From NCBI GenBank assembly GCA_009702205.1, contig WLIM01000039.1, forward strand, positions 1 through 8,832: 8,832 nucleotides of DNA. The letters are read 5' to 3'. The notes beneath the pieces are model-generated. The model did no database searches and had not been told where the DNA came from. It saw only the letters and a program-made list of their open reading frames with translations. Shown piece by piece: positions 1-6,956 of the stretch (positions are counted from its first letter, which is position 1; the number at the start of each line of letters is the position of its first letter). The translations under genes and the position numbers were made by a program. The DNA comes from Actinomycetota bacterium (GTDB lineage Bacteria; Actinomycetota; Actinomycetes; Nanopelagicales; Nanopelagicaceae).

Positions 1-1318
1 TCTCTTTGGCACCGATGGTGTCAGAGGTGTTGCTAATCGCGATCTCACCGCAGAACTTGCACTCGATTTAGCTGTTGCTGCTGCTCATGTATTGGGTGAA
101 GTTGGGGCAATTTCAAAGAATCGACCAAAGGCAATTGTTGGCCAAGATTCGCGCGCATCAGGTGAATTTCTAGAAGCTGCAATTGTTGCTGGTTTATCAA
201 GTGCTGGCGTTGATGTTTATAAAGTTGGAGTTCTTCCTACCCCGGCAATTGCACACTTAGTCGCATCTACTGGCGCAGATCTTGGTGTAATGATTAGCGC
301 TTCGCATAATCCAATGCCAGATAATGGAATTAAATTCTTTGCTAAAGGCGGTGGCAAGTTAGACGATTCACTCGAAGCAGCAATTGAAGGCCGATTAAAT
401 GAACCTTGGGATCGCCCAGTTGGCAAAGATGTTGGTCGAGTTATGGTTGATGAATCTGCAAGTGAGCGATATATCTATCACTTACTTTCTTCGCTTTCAG
501 TAAATCTTGCAGGAATAAAAGTTGTTGTCGATTGCGCAAATGGCGCGGCTTCAGAAGTTGCTCCTGAAGTTTATGCACGTGCTGGCGCCCAAGTAATAGC
601 AATTTCTAACCAGCCAAATGGCTTAAACATTAATGATAATTGTGGGTCGACCCATCTTGATAATTTAATTGCACAAGTTAAATCAAGTGGAGCAGATTTA
701 GGTATTGCTCATGATGGCGATGCGGATCGATGTCTTGCGATCGATGCGGATGGAAATCTAATTGACGGTGATTTCATTCTGGCCATCTTGGCTAAAGAGT
801 CGAGCGTTCCTACCGTTGTCGGAACAGTTATGACCAATTTAGGTTTTATAAAGGCAATGTCTGAGAGCGGTATTTCATTTGAAAAGACGCCTGTTGGCGA
901 TCGATATGTTTTAGAGAATATGTTGGCCAATGGTCACAAATTAGGTGGCGAACAATCAGGTCACATCATCATGCGAGATTTTGCAAATACTGGAGATGGC
1001 CTATTAACTGCGCTGCAATTGATGTCAGTAATGGCAAAAAGCAAGAAATCACTTGCTGAACTGGCTCAAGTAATGAAACGCTTCCCACAAGTATTAATCA
1101 ATGTAAATGATGTAGATAAATCAAAACTTGGAACATCTAAAGCTCTTGCAATCGCAGTAAATGAATATGAATCTAAACTTGGTGCAACCGGACGTATTTT
1201 GTTGCGCGCTTCAGGGACTGAACCTCTAGTCAGAGTTATGGTTGAAGCAGAAACTCAAAGTGCGGCAGAGGAAATCGCACAGAAACTTGCCTCGCTAGTA
1301 AGATCTGAACTCGCTTAA
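1..1318 (+). CDS. glmM: Phosphoglucosamine mutase GlmM, 5' end cut by the window edge
   Basis: GlmM interconverts glucosamine-6-phosphate and glucosamine-1-phosphate in the cytoplasm, on the route to UDP-GlcNAc and peptidoglycan. The reading frame is open from base 2 and its first residues, LFGTDGVRGVAN, are the family N-terminus, so only about two to four codons are missing; the TTG at 92 is not the start. The expected alpha-D-phosphohexomutase motifs occur in order: the phosphoserine loop SASHNP (catalytic Ser at 302-304), the metal-binding DGDADR (713-730), the sugar-binding GEQSGH (947-964) and the phosphate-binding RASGTEP (1205-1225). About 438 residues are visible, matching the usual 440-450. 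The FGTDGVRG start and GEQSGH favour GlmM over phosphomannomutase or phosphoglucomutase. It is followed after 21 bases by a membrane phosphatase gene with its own strong ribosome binding site. No frameshift or missing key residue is seen. Confidence 0.96.
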   Translation, partial: LFGTDGVRGVANRDLTAELALDLAVAAAHVLGEVGAISKNRPKAIVGQDSRASGEFLEAAIVAGLSSAGVDVYKVGVLPTPAIAHLVASTGADLGVMISASHNPMPDNGIKFFAKGGGKLDDSLEAAIEGRLNEPWDRPVGKDVGRVMVDESASERYIYHLLSSLSVNLAGIKVVVDCANGAASEVAPEVYARAGAQVIAISNQPNGLNINDNCGSTHLDNLIAQVKSSGADLGIAHDGDADRCLAIDADGNLIDGDFILAILAKESSVPTVVGTVMTNLGFIKAMSESGISFEKTPVGDRYVLENMLANGHKLGGEQSGHIIMRDFANTGDGLLTALQLMSVMAKSKKSLAELAQVMKRFPQVLINVNDVDKSKLGTSKALAIAVNEYESKLGATGRILLRASGTEPLVRVMVEAETQSAAEEIAQKLASLVRSELA

Positions 1319-1323
1319 CTTTT

Positions 1324-1331
1324 AGAAGGAG
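1324..1331 (+). promoter_or_regulatory. Strong Shine-Dalgarno site for the PAP2 phosphatase gene
   Basis: AGAAGGAG lies 8 bases upstream of the ATG at 1340. It is among the best ribosome binding sites in the window and fixes the start of the PAP2 gene. It also suggests that this gene is initiated independently rather than only by coupling to glmM. Confidence 0.8.
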
Positions 1332-1339
1332 TTTCTTTT

Positions 1340-2011
1340 ATGGAAGTTGAGACTGTAGATAAGCGTCGCCTCGAGATGCTTCATGCCCTCCGAGTCTCAG
1401 CCCTGCTCTTCTTAGGTTTCCTTTTTATTACACAACAAGTTCTAACTCGGGGTTGGTTATACGAATTAGATCATTACATTCTCAATTTAAAGAATCCACA
1501 TTTTAAAGGTTTAGCCGGCCATATTTTGATTGGTTTGGATGATCTAGGTCTTCGTTGGTTTACAGCTACCGTACTTCTAATTTGTGCCGCAATTATCAGT
1601 TGGCGTTTCAAATCTTTCCGACCATTGAATTTATCTTTTCTTGCGTTAATTTCACTTAATCTTGTTGTGGGTATATCCAAATTAGTAATTGGTAGAACAA
1701 AGCCAAGACTTTACATAGATGTTCTACATGCAAATGGTCTTTCATATCCAAGTGGGCACGCATCGAACGCTCTGATTTCTTGGGGTTTGCTTGCTTATTT
1801 AATCTACCGTTACACAAACCGTGCGCCTTTTGAAGGTATCAAGCTCTATCCATTGGTTGGTCTGATAACTACAACTGTGGTTGTAGTTTCTTTAATTAGA
1901 AACACTCACTGGTTCTCGGACTTACTCGGTGGAGTCTTCATCGGCGGCGCACTTCTAATTGCGATTATTGCGATTGATCGCTTTATCCCATCAGAAAAGC
2001 AGCCATCATAA
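1340..2011 (+). CDS. PAP2-family integral membrane phosphatase
   Basis: This 223-residue protein has about six hydrophobic segments (near residues 16-35, 73-88, 96-116, 141-156, 169-186 and 195-212) and the PAP2 / type 2 phosphatidic acid phosphatase signature. Motif 1 is KLVIGRTKP (114-122), motif 2 is PSGH (137-140, with the catalytic acid His140), and motif 3 is SLIRNTHWFSD (184-194, with nucleophile His190 and Asp194). Motifs 1 and 3 deviate from KX6RP and SRX5HX3D: Lys121 replaces the usual Arg, and the usual Arg next to the motif 3 Ser is absent, although an Arg lies at 187. Family members dephosphorylate lipid phosphates, including undecaprenyl pyrophosphate. Lying between glmM and acpS/alr, a role in recycling the peptidoglycan lipid carrier is plausible, but a phosphatidate or phosphatidylglycerophosphate phosphatase cannot be excluded. 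The start is set by the AGAAGGAG site, and the stop overlaps acpS by one base. Confidence 0.88.
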   Translation: MEVETVDKRRLEMLHALRVSALLFLGFLFITQQVLTRGWLYELDHYILNLKNPHFKGLAGHILIGLDDLGLRWFTATVLLICAAIISWRFKSFRPLNLSFLALISLNLVVGISKLVIGRTKPRLYIDVLHANGLSYPSGHASNALISWGLLAYLIYRYTNRAPFEGIKLYPLVGLITTTVVVVSLIRNTHWFSDLLGGVFIGGALLIAIIAIDRFIPSEKQPS

Positions 2012-2361
2012 TGTCATCAATAATCGGTATCGGAATAGATGTTGTTGCGATAGATCGCTTTCAGGAATCACTAGATCGCACCCCAGGTTTATTGTTGCGA
2101 GTTTTCACACCGCAAGAAGCGCAGTTAAAACTCTCAAGTCTTGCCGCCCGATTTGCAGCAAAAGAGGCGTTAGCTAAGGCGCTAAATGCAAAAGCTGCTT
2201 TTAATTGGCAAGAGGCCGAAGTTGTTAGCGAGGAGAGCGGAAAACCAAGTTTTAAATTTACAGGCGAAATGGCGCTTCGATTGGCTAATCACAACGTTCA
2301 TCTAACGCTCTCGCATGACGCGGGAATCGCATCAGCAATGGTGATTGTTGAGGCTAACTAA
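2011..2361 (+). CDS. acpS: Holo-[acyl-carrier-protein] synthase (4'-phosphopantetheinyl transferase)
   Basis: AcpS transfers the 4'-phosphopantetheine arm from CoA to a serine of apo-ACP, activating fatty acid synthesis. The 116-residue protein shows the family N-terminus IGIGIDVVAIDR with the metal-binding Asp10, then RFAAKEALAKAL with metal-binding Glu52 and the conserved Lys51. It ends with LTLSHDAGIASAMVIVE, the typical C-terminal strand region. The stretch between FTPQE and LAARFAAKEA looks a few residues shorter than in many homologues; nothing catalytic is missing. The ATG shares its A with the TAA of the PAP2 gene (TAATG), and the stop overlaps alr in the same way, so all three are probably translationally coupled. 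acpS next to alr is a common actinobacterial arrangement, which supports both calls. Confidence 0.94.
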   Translation: MSSIIGIGIDVVAIDRFQESLDRTPGLLLRVFTPQEAQLKLSSLAARFAAKEALAKALNAKAAFNWQEAEVVSEESGKPSFKFTGEMALRLANHNVHLTLSHDAGIASAMVIVEAN

Positions 2362-3455
2362 TGCGGGCATATGTCGAAGTTAATTTAAAAGCAATCAAAA
2401 ATAATATTGCGCTAGTTCGTGGCAAAACCTCGGCCCAAATTCTTGCTGTTGTTAAAGCTGACGCATATGGTCATGGTTTGGTACCTGTAGCTAAATGTGC
2501 AATTGAATCTGGAGCAAGCTGGCTTGGCGTAGCACTTCTTGAAGAAGCCATAACTCTTCGCGAGAGTGGCATTTCAACACCAATTATTTCTTGGCTAACG
2601 CCGCCAAGTTCTGATTTCAAAAAAGCCATCGAGTTAGATATTGACCTATCTATTCCATCATTGAAACATCTTGAACTTATTGTTGCTGCCGGAAAAGCAA
2701 TTGGTAAGCGCCCAAGAGTTCATATTGAAATTGATACTGGAATGGGTCGAGGTGGATTACTAGGCGAATGGGCCGAGTTTCTAATTGCGATTTCAGGCGC
2801 CGAAGTAGATGTGGTTGGTTTCTGGTCTCACTTTGCTCGCGCTGATGAACCAGATGAAATTGCTAATTCAAATCAATTGGCGGAATTTGAAAGCAAATTA
2901 GCCGAGTTAATTGGAATTGGAATTAATCCAAAATATATTCACTTTGCAAATTCTGCGGCAACGCTTACAAATTCAAAGTCACATAAAGACATCATTCGAC
3001 TTGGAATTGCAATGTATGGTTTGAGCCCAGATGTAAATTCTTTGGGAACATCTACTCAACTAGATCTTGAGACAGCCATGACGTTAAAAGCAGAATTGCA
3101 TTTGGTAAAACGTGTTCCCGCAGGCTCTCCAATTGGATATGGCGCGACCGAATCCACTGCGCGCGATACCAAGCTTGCGATAGTTTCAATGGGATATTCC
3201 GATGGAATTCCACGATGTACAAGTAATAGCACTGGAGTATTTGTTGGTGGTGCAAAAGCACCAATTATTGGTCGAGTTTCTATGGACCAATTTGTTGTGG
3301 ACTTGGGACCAGATTCAAATGCGCAGAGTGGGGATATCGCAGAAGTGTTTGGTGGCCTTGGCTACAGCGTTGATGATTGGGCGAGTGCAGCGGGAACAAT
3401 TAATTATGAAATTGTTACGCGAATTGCCTCTCGCGTGCCTAGAATCTACGTGTGA
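2361..3455 (+). CDS. alr: Alanine racemase (PLP-dependent)
   Basis: Alr interconverts L- and D-alanine in the cytoplasm, supplying D-Ala for the peptidoglycan stem peptide. The 364-residue length fits the family. The PLP-binding motif AVVKADAYGHG places the Schiff-base lysine at Lys32. The second catalytic base is Tyr260 in SPIGYGATES, and the RVSMDQ motif (305-310; RVCMDQ in many homologues) lies in the C-terminal beta-domain that completes the active site. The N-terminus, VEVNLKAIKNNI, supports the ATG at 2361, which overlaps the acpS stop by one base. A GAGG sequence at 2350-2353 gives a reasonable ribosome binding site. The stop codon overlaps the GTG of the downstream LivG-type ATPase (GTGA), so racemase and amino-acid importer are physically coupled. 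All key residues are present. Confidence 0.96.
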   Translation: MRAYVEVNLKAIKNNIALVRGKTSAQILAVVKADAYGHGLVPVAKCAIESGASWLGVALLEEAITLRESGISTPIISWLTPPSSDFKKAIELDIDLSIPSLKHLELIVAAGKAIGKRPRVHIEIDTGMGRGGLLGEWAEFLIAISGAEVDVVGFWSHFARADEPDEIANSNQLAEFESKLAELIGIGINPKYIHFANSAATLTNSKSHKDIIRLGIAMYGLSPDVNSLGTSTQLDLETAMTLKAELHLVKRVPAGSPIGYGATESTARDTKLAIVSMGYSDGIPRCTSNSTGVFVGGAKAPIIGRVSMDQFVVDLGPDSNAQSGDIAEVFGGLGYSVDDWASAAGTINYEIVTRIASRVPRIYV

Positions 3456-4240
3456 GTTCACCACTTCTATCCATCTCCAAGCTTTCGGTCTCCTTCGGTG
3501 GAATCAAAGCACTTAGTGACGTTTCAATTGATGTTCCACAAAATAGCGTCGTTGGATTGATTGGCCCAAACGGCGCAGGTAAAACAACAGTATTCAACTG
3601 CATTTCAGGTTTGGTAAAAAGTGATTCTGGAACATTTACATTCGAAGGTATACAACGTGATTTTCCAAAGCCACATGAATTAGTTGATCTCGGAATTACT
3701 CGCACTTTGCAAGGGGTTGGACTTTTTAACGAACTTTCAGTAATACAAAATGTGATGGTTGGCGCAGATAAGAATTACAAACCCAATTTCATCAAGGAAC
3801 TCTTTGGATTATCTGGGAAAGTCGAAGCAAATTTAAAAGAGCGAGCTGAAGAAGCACTTGCTTGGGTTGGTGGGAGCGCCTTATTAGATAAGAAACCATC
3901 GCAACTTAGTTATCCGGATTCTAAACGTGTTGCTCTTGCTCGAGCACTTGTTATAAATCCAAAACTTTTATTACTAGATGAGCCAGCAGCTGGTCTTGGC
4001 CAAGATGACATCGATGCCCTGGCCGCTCTTATAAAACAGATTAAGAGAAGGTGCTCAATTCTCATAGTTGAACACCATGTGGATTTCGTCCGAGAGATTT
4101 CAGATTCCGTAAGTGTTCTAAATTTTGGAAAATTAATAGCATCAGGCCACTATGACGAGGTAAAGAAGAATCCAGCAGTCATCGAGGCTTATCTCGGCCA
4201 TACTGAGAATCCAGAAGATAATTCAAAGCTGGGCGCCTAA
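3452..4240 (+). CDS. livG: LivG-type ATPase of an amino-acid ABC importer
   Basis: This is a nucleotide-binding subunit of a branched-chain amino acid (HAAT) type ABC importer, acting on the inner face of the membrane with the two permeases downstream. In its 262 residues the Walker A motif is GPNGAGKT (38-45), the Q-loop Gln is Gln87 in RTLQGVGLF, Walker B is LLLLDEPAAGL with Asp176 and Glu177, and the switch histidine is His208 in VEHH. The LDEPAAGL string and the roughly 255-residue size are LivG-like rather than LivF-like. The ABC signature is unusual: LSYPDSKR (152-159) has Pro155 where the key glycine of LSGGQ/YGQQRR normally lies. The GTG start sits within the alr stop (four-base overlap) without an obvious Shine-Dalgarno site, suggesting reinitiation after alr. 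Its stop overlaps livF by one base. Substrate specificity cannot be inferred from this subunit. Confidence 0.92.
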   Translation: MSSPLLSISKLSVSFGGIKALSDVSIDVPQNSVVGLIGPNGAGKTTVFNCISGLVKSDSGTFTFEGIQRDFPKPHELVDLGITRTLQGVGLFNELSVIQNVMVGADKNYKPNFIKELFGLSGKVEANLKERAEEALAWVGGSALLDKKPSQLSYPDSKRVALARALVINPKLLLLDEPAAGLGQDDIDALAALIKQIKRRCSILIVEHHVDFVREISDSVSVLNFGKLIASGHYDEVKKNPAVIEAYLGHTENPEDNSKLGA

Positions 4241-4953
4241 TGCTTGCAATCTCTAATTTAGTTACTGAATTCGATTCGGTTAAAGCCTTGAATGGCATAA
4301 GTTTTCAAGCAAAACCGGGGCTAATTACTACGGTGATTGGTGCAAATGGTGCAGGTAAGAGCACGCTACTTCGAACAATTAGCGGATTAGAAAAACCAAC
4401 TAGTGGTTCAATTAAATGGTTTGATCAAGAGCTAACCACTAAGAGCGTTGAATCAATTGTTCGCAGCGGCATTGCTCAGGTTCCCGAAGGTCATGCCGTA
4501 ATTTCCCAACTAAGCGTTGCGGAAAATATTGAACTCGGTGGATTATTTCGCAGAAGAAGCTTTCGCGGGGATCTAGCAGTAGCAACAAAAGAAGTTTACG
4601 AACTCTTTCCAATTCTCTATGAGCGCAGAAATGAAGCTGCTGGTTCACTTTCGGGTGGAGAGCGTCAAATGCTTGCGATCAGTCGCGCCTTAGTTTCCCG
4701 CCCCAAACTTTTACTTCTAGATGAGCCATCACTCGGATTGGCACCGATGATTTCAGCTCAGATTATTAGCATCGTTAATAATTTATGCCGGGCAACTGGT
4801 TTAACTGTTTTACTTGTTGAACAGAATGCAAATACCGCGCTTGCTGTCGCAGATCATGGAATTTTGTTAGCACTTGGCAAAGTGGTTGCTGATTTACCGG
4901 CCAAGGAATTAATCGCAGATTCATCACTACGCGCTGCATATTTGGGGTACTGA
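4240..4953 (+). CDS. livF: LivF-type ATPase of an amino-acid ABC importer
   Basis: This is the second nucleotide-binding subunit, expected to form a heterodimer with the LivG-type protein encoded just upstream. Its 237 residues match the LivF size. The Walker A motif is GANGAGKS (34-41), the segment IAQVPEGHAV replaces the usual Q-loop glutamine as is normal in LivF proteins, the ABC signature is a canonical LSGGERQ (137-143), and Walker B is LLLLDEPSLGLAP with Asp161 and Glu162. The switch position is Gln195 in LLVEQNAN, which is characteristic of LivF and UrtE-like subunits rather than a mutation. The ATG overlaps the livG stop (TAATG), and the stop lies one base before livH. The domain is complete and no truncation is seen. 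It could in principle be part of a urea or amide importer of the same superfamily, but the window shows no urease or amidase gene. Confidence 0.93.
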   Translation: MLAISNLVTEFDSVKALNGISFQAKPGLITTVIGANGAGKSTLLRTISGLEKPTSGSIKWFDQELTTKSVESIVRSGIAQVPEGHAVISQLSVAENIELGGLFRRRSFRGDLAVATKEVYELFPILYERRNEAAGSLSGGERQMLAISRALVSRPKLLLLDEPSLGLAPMISAQIISIVNNLCRATGLTVLLVEQNANTALAVADHGILLALGKVVADLPAKELIADSSLRAAYLGY

Positions 4954-4954
4954 G

Positions 4955-5866
4955 ATGACCTCATTTCTAACTGCTTTTTTCTCTGGAACGGCGCAAGGTG
5001 CAATCTACGCACTTGTATCACTGGGTTTAGTTTTAGTTTGGCGCGGGGCCGGAGTTGTTAACTTCGCTCAAATGGGTCAAGCGATGTTCACTACCTATAT
5101 TGCTTCGCAATTAATTCAACATGGCTATTCGTATTGGTCAGCATTTATTGTTGCACTTGTCTGCGGTGCCGCACTTGGCGCGATAGTTGATTTAGGTTTG
5201 ATGCGCCCACTTACATCTCGCAAGAATTCAAAGTTATTAAATAGCCAATCTATGCGCACCACGATCCCGGTGATTGCATCACTTGGAATTCTTGGTGTGT
5301 TAAAGGCGCTAGCTGGAATTTTTTGGGCTGGCGAAGAACGAGGATTTCCATCACCAGTTGCACCAAATGCAATAAAGATTGGTCAGACAAATCTTGCTAT
5401 TACTGGCTTTGATCTATTTGTCATTGGCGTCGTATTTCTGACTTTAGTACTTACGACAATCTTCTTTACGAGAACTGGCATGGGACTTGCAATGCGTGCA
5501 AGCGCGCTAAATCCTGAAGTTACTCGCCTTAGCGGAATTAAAGTCGGATCAGTTCGAACTCTTGGATGGGCTATTTCTGGAACTGCTTCTTCACTGGCAG
5601 GTTTGCTTGTAACTCCAAGAACAAATCTTTCACCTAACACCTTGGACTTATTACTAATTGTTGGTTTCACCGCTGCTGTTGTCGGCGGACTCTCAAGTTT
5701 GATGGGTTGTGTTCTGGGCGGATTTATTTTGGGATATGTAATTTCCTTTGTGAATGTCTATAGCGCTCCAGAAAATGTCTTCATAGCGATCTTAATTTTC
5801 CTACTTTTGGCCCTCTTCATTCGCCCGCAAGGAATTTTGGGTAGTAAAGAGGTGCGTCGTGTCTAA
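4955..5866 (+). CDS. livH: LivH-type permease of an amino-acid ABC importer
   Basis: This 303-residue, strongly hydrophobic BPD_transp_2 family protein has about eight membrane segments. It is expected to form half of the translocation pore. It carries the LivH N-terminal pattern ending in VVNFAQMGQAMF (Asn36 and Phe37 in the conserved NFA), and a cytoplasmic loop from about residue 175 (GMGLAMRASALNPEVTRLSG) that matches the family's ATPase-contact loop. The C-terminus FIRPQGILG is also typical. The ATG at 4955 is one base after the livF stop, and GGGG at 4944-4947 can serve as ribosome binding site. The last eight bases overlap livM. The position directly after livF and before livM fits the classical module; the sequence does not show which amino acid or amide it carries. 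Confidence 0.92.
   Translation: MTSFLTAFFSGTAQGAIYALVSLGLVLVWRGAGVVNFAQMGQAMFTTYIASQLIQHGYSYWSAFIVALVCGAALGAIVDLGLMRPLTSRKNSKLLNSQSMRTTIPVIASLGILGVLKALAGIFWAGEERGFPSPVAPNAIKIGQTNLAITGFDLFVIGVVFLTLVLTTIFFTRTGMGLAMRASALNPEVTRLSGIKVGSVRTLGWAISGTASSLAGLLVTPRTNLSPNTLDLLLIVGFTAAVVGGLSSLMGCVLGGFILGYVISFVNVYSAPENVFIAILIFLLLALFIRPQGILGSKEVRRV
5847..5854 (+). promoter_or_regulatory. Shine-Dalgarno site inside livH that fixes the livM start
   Basis: AAGAGGTG lies inside the last codons of livH; its GAGG core is 6 bases before the GTG at 5859. This supports the GTG start of livM and an eight-base overlap with livH, rather than a start further inside the gene. Confidence 0.7.
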
Positions 5867-6881
5867 AGGAATTAAGCCAGTTCGCTTGAAATATAAAGTT
5901 ATTGGCGGCCGAAGCACTTTGCTATCAGTAGCTTTATTTTTATTTTTCATCCTTTTAAGTAAGCAATTTGATGCCTATAACCAATCACAGCTAACAAACA
6001 TTGCAACGCTATTAATTGCAGTATTTTCTATAACTCTTCTGACTGGAGCATCAGGTCAGATCTCACTTGGCCAAGGCGCGATCATGGCTGTTGGGGGATA
6101 TGGGTCTGCGTTATTAGTAACACGGCTAGGGCTTTCAATGTGGCTCGCATTTGTATTAGCAATTTTTATTTCTGCTCTCTTTGGACTTTTTTTAGGTTTA
6201 GCCGCTGCAAGGCTAAGCGGGCCTTATCTAGCAGGAACAACACTTGTGATGGCACTTGCGATTCCATCAATTGCAGTTCGTTTTGAATCATTCTTTAGTG
6301 GTGATGTTGGATTAAGTGTTGACTATGGAACCCCACCGACCTGGTTAAGTAATTTGCTAGGCGAGATAAGTATTGAACAGTGGTCGCTTTATGTAGTTCT
6401 ACCGTTTACCGCGATAGCACTATTTGCAGTATTAAATCTTTCAAATACCCGCGCAGGTAGAACTTGGCGCGCTGTTCGAGATAATGAAGTTTCGGCAGCA
6501 CTGGCTGGAATTAATATCGGGAGAACAAAGGTAGTCGTCTTTGTCTGCGCATCGGCTCTAGCCGGTCTTTCAGGTGCGCTCTATGGATTTCGCGGTTTGG
6601 TAGCACCAAGCGTGTATCCAACCGATCTTTCGTTAACGCTTTTGACGGCCGCGGTAATAGGTGGGTTGCGTTCTGTAGGTGGCGCAATATTTGGAACTTT
6701 TGCAATAGTTTTCTTGCCAGATTTAATTGAGAAAATAACTAAAAACTTTAACGTTCCAGAAACAATTGGAAATTATTTGCCATCGCTAACTATCGGAATT
6801 TTGTTACTTCTAACAGTAATTTTGAACCCGCGGGGAGCAGCCGGAGCCCTTGAACATATCCGCCACCGCAGAAAGCACTAG
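5859..6881 (+). CDS. livM: LivM-type permease of an amino-acid ABC importer
   Basis: This is the second pore-forming subunit, 340 residues with around nine or ten hydrophobic segments, of the BPD_transp_2 family. The N-terminus is short and basic, followed by a membrane anchor. The diagnostic LivM pattern GASGQISLGQGAIMAVGGY lies at about residues 63-81. The cytoplasmic ATPase-contact loop is GRTWRAVRDNEVSAALAGIN (200-219), with the Arg-Ala-x-Arg-Asp-Asn-Glu pattern typical of LivM. The C-terminus PRGAAG is a degenerate form of the family's NPRGLAG ending and is followed by a basic tail. The GTG start is supported by an internal AAGAGGTG site. livM is the last gene before the only substantial intergenic space. 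The binding-protein gene lies downstream of that gap, so it may be transcribed separately and more strongly than the pore and ATPase genes. Confidence 0.92.
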   Translation: MSKGIKPVRLKYKVIGGRSTLLSVALFLFFILLSKQFDAYNQSQLTNIATLLIAVFSITLLTGASGQISLGQGAIMAVGGYGSALLVTRLGLSMWLAFVLAIFISALFGLFLGLAAARLSGPYLAGTTLVMALAIPSIAVRFESFFSGDVGLSVDYGTPPTWLSNLLGEISIEQWSLYVVLPFTAIALFAVLNLSNTRAGRTWRAVRDNEVSAALAGINIGRTKVVVFVCASALAGLSGALYGFRGLVAPSVYPTDLSLTLLTAAVIGGLRSVGGAIFGTFAIVFLPDLIEKITKNFNVPETIGNYLPSLTIGILLLLTVILNPRGAAGALEHIRHRRKH

Positions 6882-6901
6882 ATAGTCAGCAGGCGGCCAA
6901 A

Positions 6902-6922
6902 TTGAGCGTAAAAGTTGCTCGA
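6902..6922 (+). other. Stem-loop just after livM (weak terminator candidate or leader element)
   Basis: TTGAGCG (6902-6908) can pair with TGCTCGA (6916-6922) around a seven-base loop, giving a seven-pair stem that includes two G-T pairs. It begins 20 bases after the livM stop. The following bases are ATTGTTACC rather than a T-run after a paired stem, so a classical intrinsic terminator is not well supported. It may instead be an attenuating or RNA-stability element between livM and the binding-protein gene. Confidence 0.3.
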
Positions 6923-6956
6923 TTGTTACCGATTTCCACCCGCATGGCTCTTCACT

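Noticed and set aside
92..94. TTG at 92 as the glmM start
   Set aside because: The same frame is open upstream to the window edge and encodes the conserved LFGTDGVRGVAN N-terminus of GlmM.
1959..2177. Plus-strand 72-codon frame across the PAP2/acpS junction
   Set aside because: It is out of frame with both well-supported genes, and no family motif is seen.
3202..3516. Plus-strand 104-codon frame spanning the alr end and livG start
   Set aside because: It lies out of frame within alr catalytic-domain coding sequence and livG; composition is that of a frame shadow.
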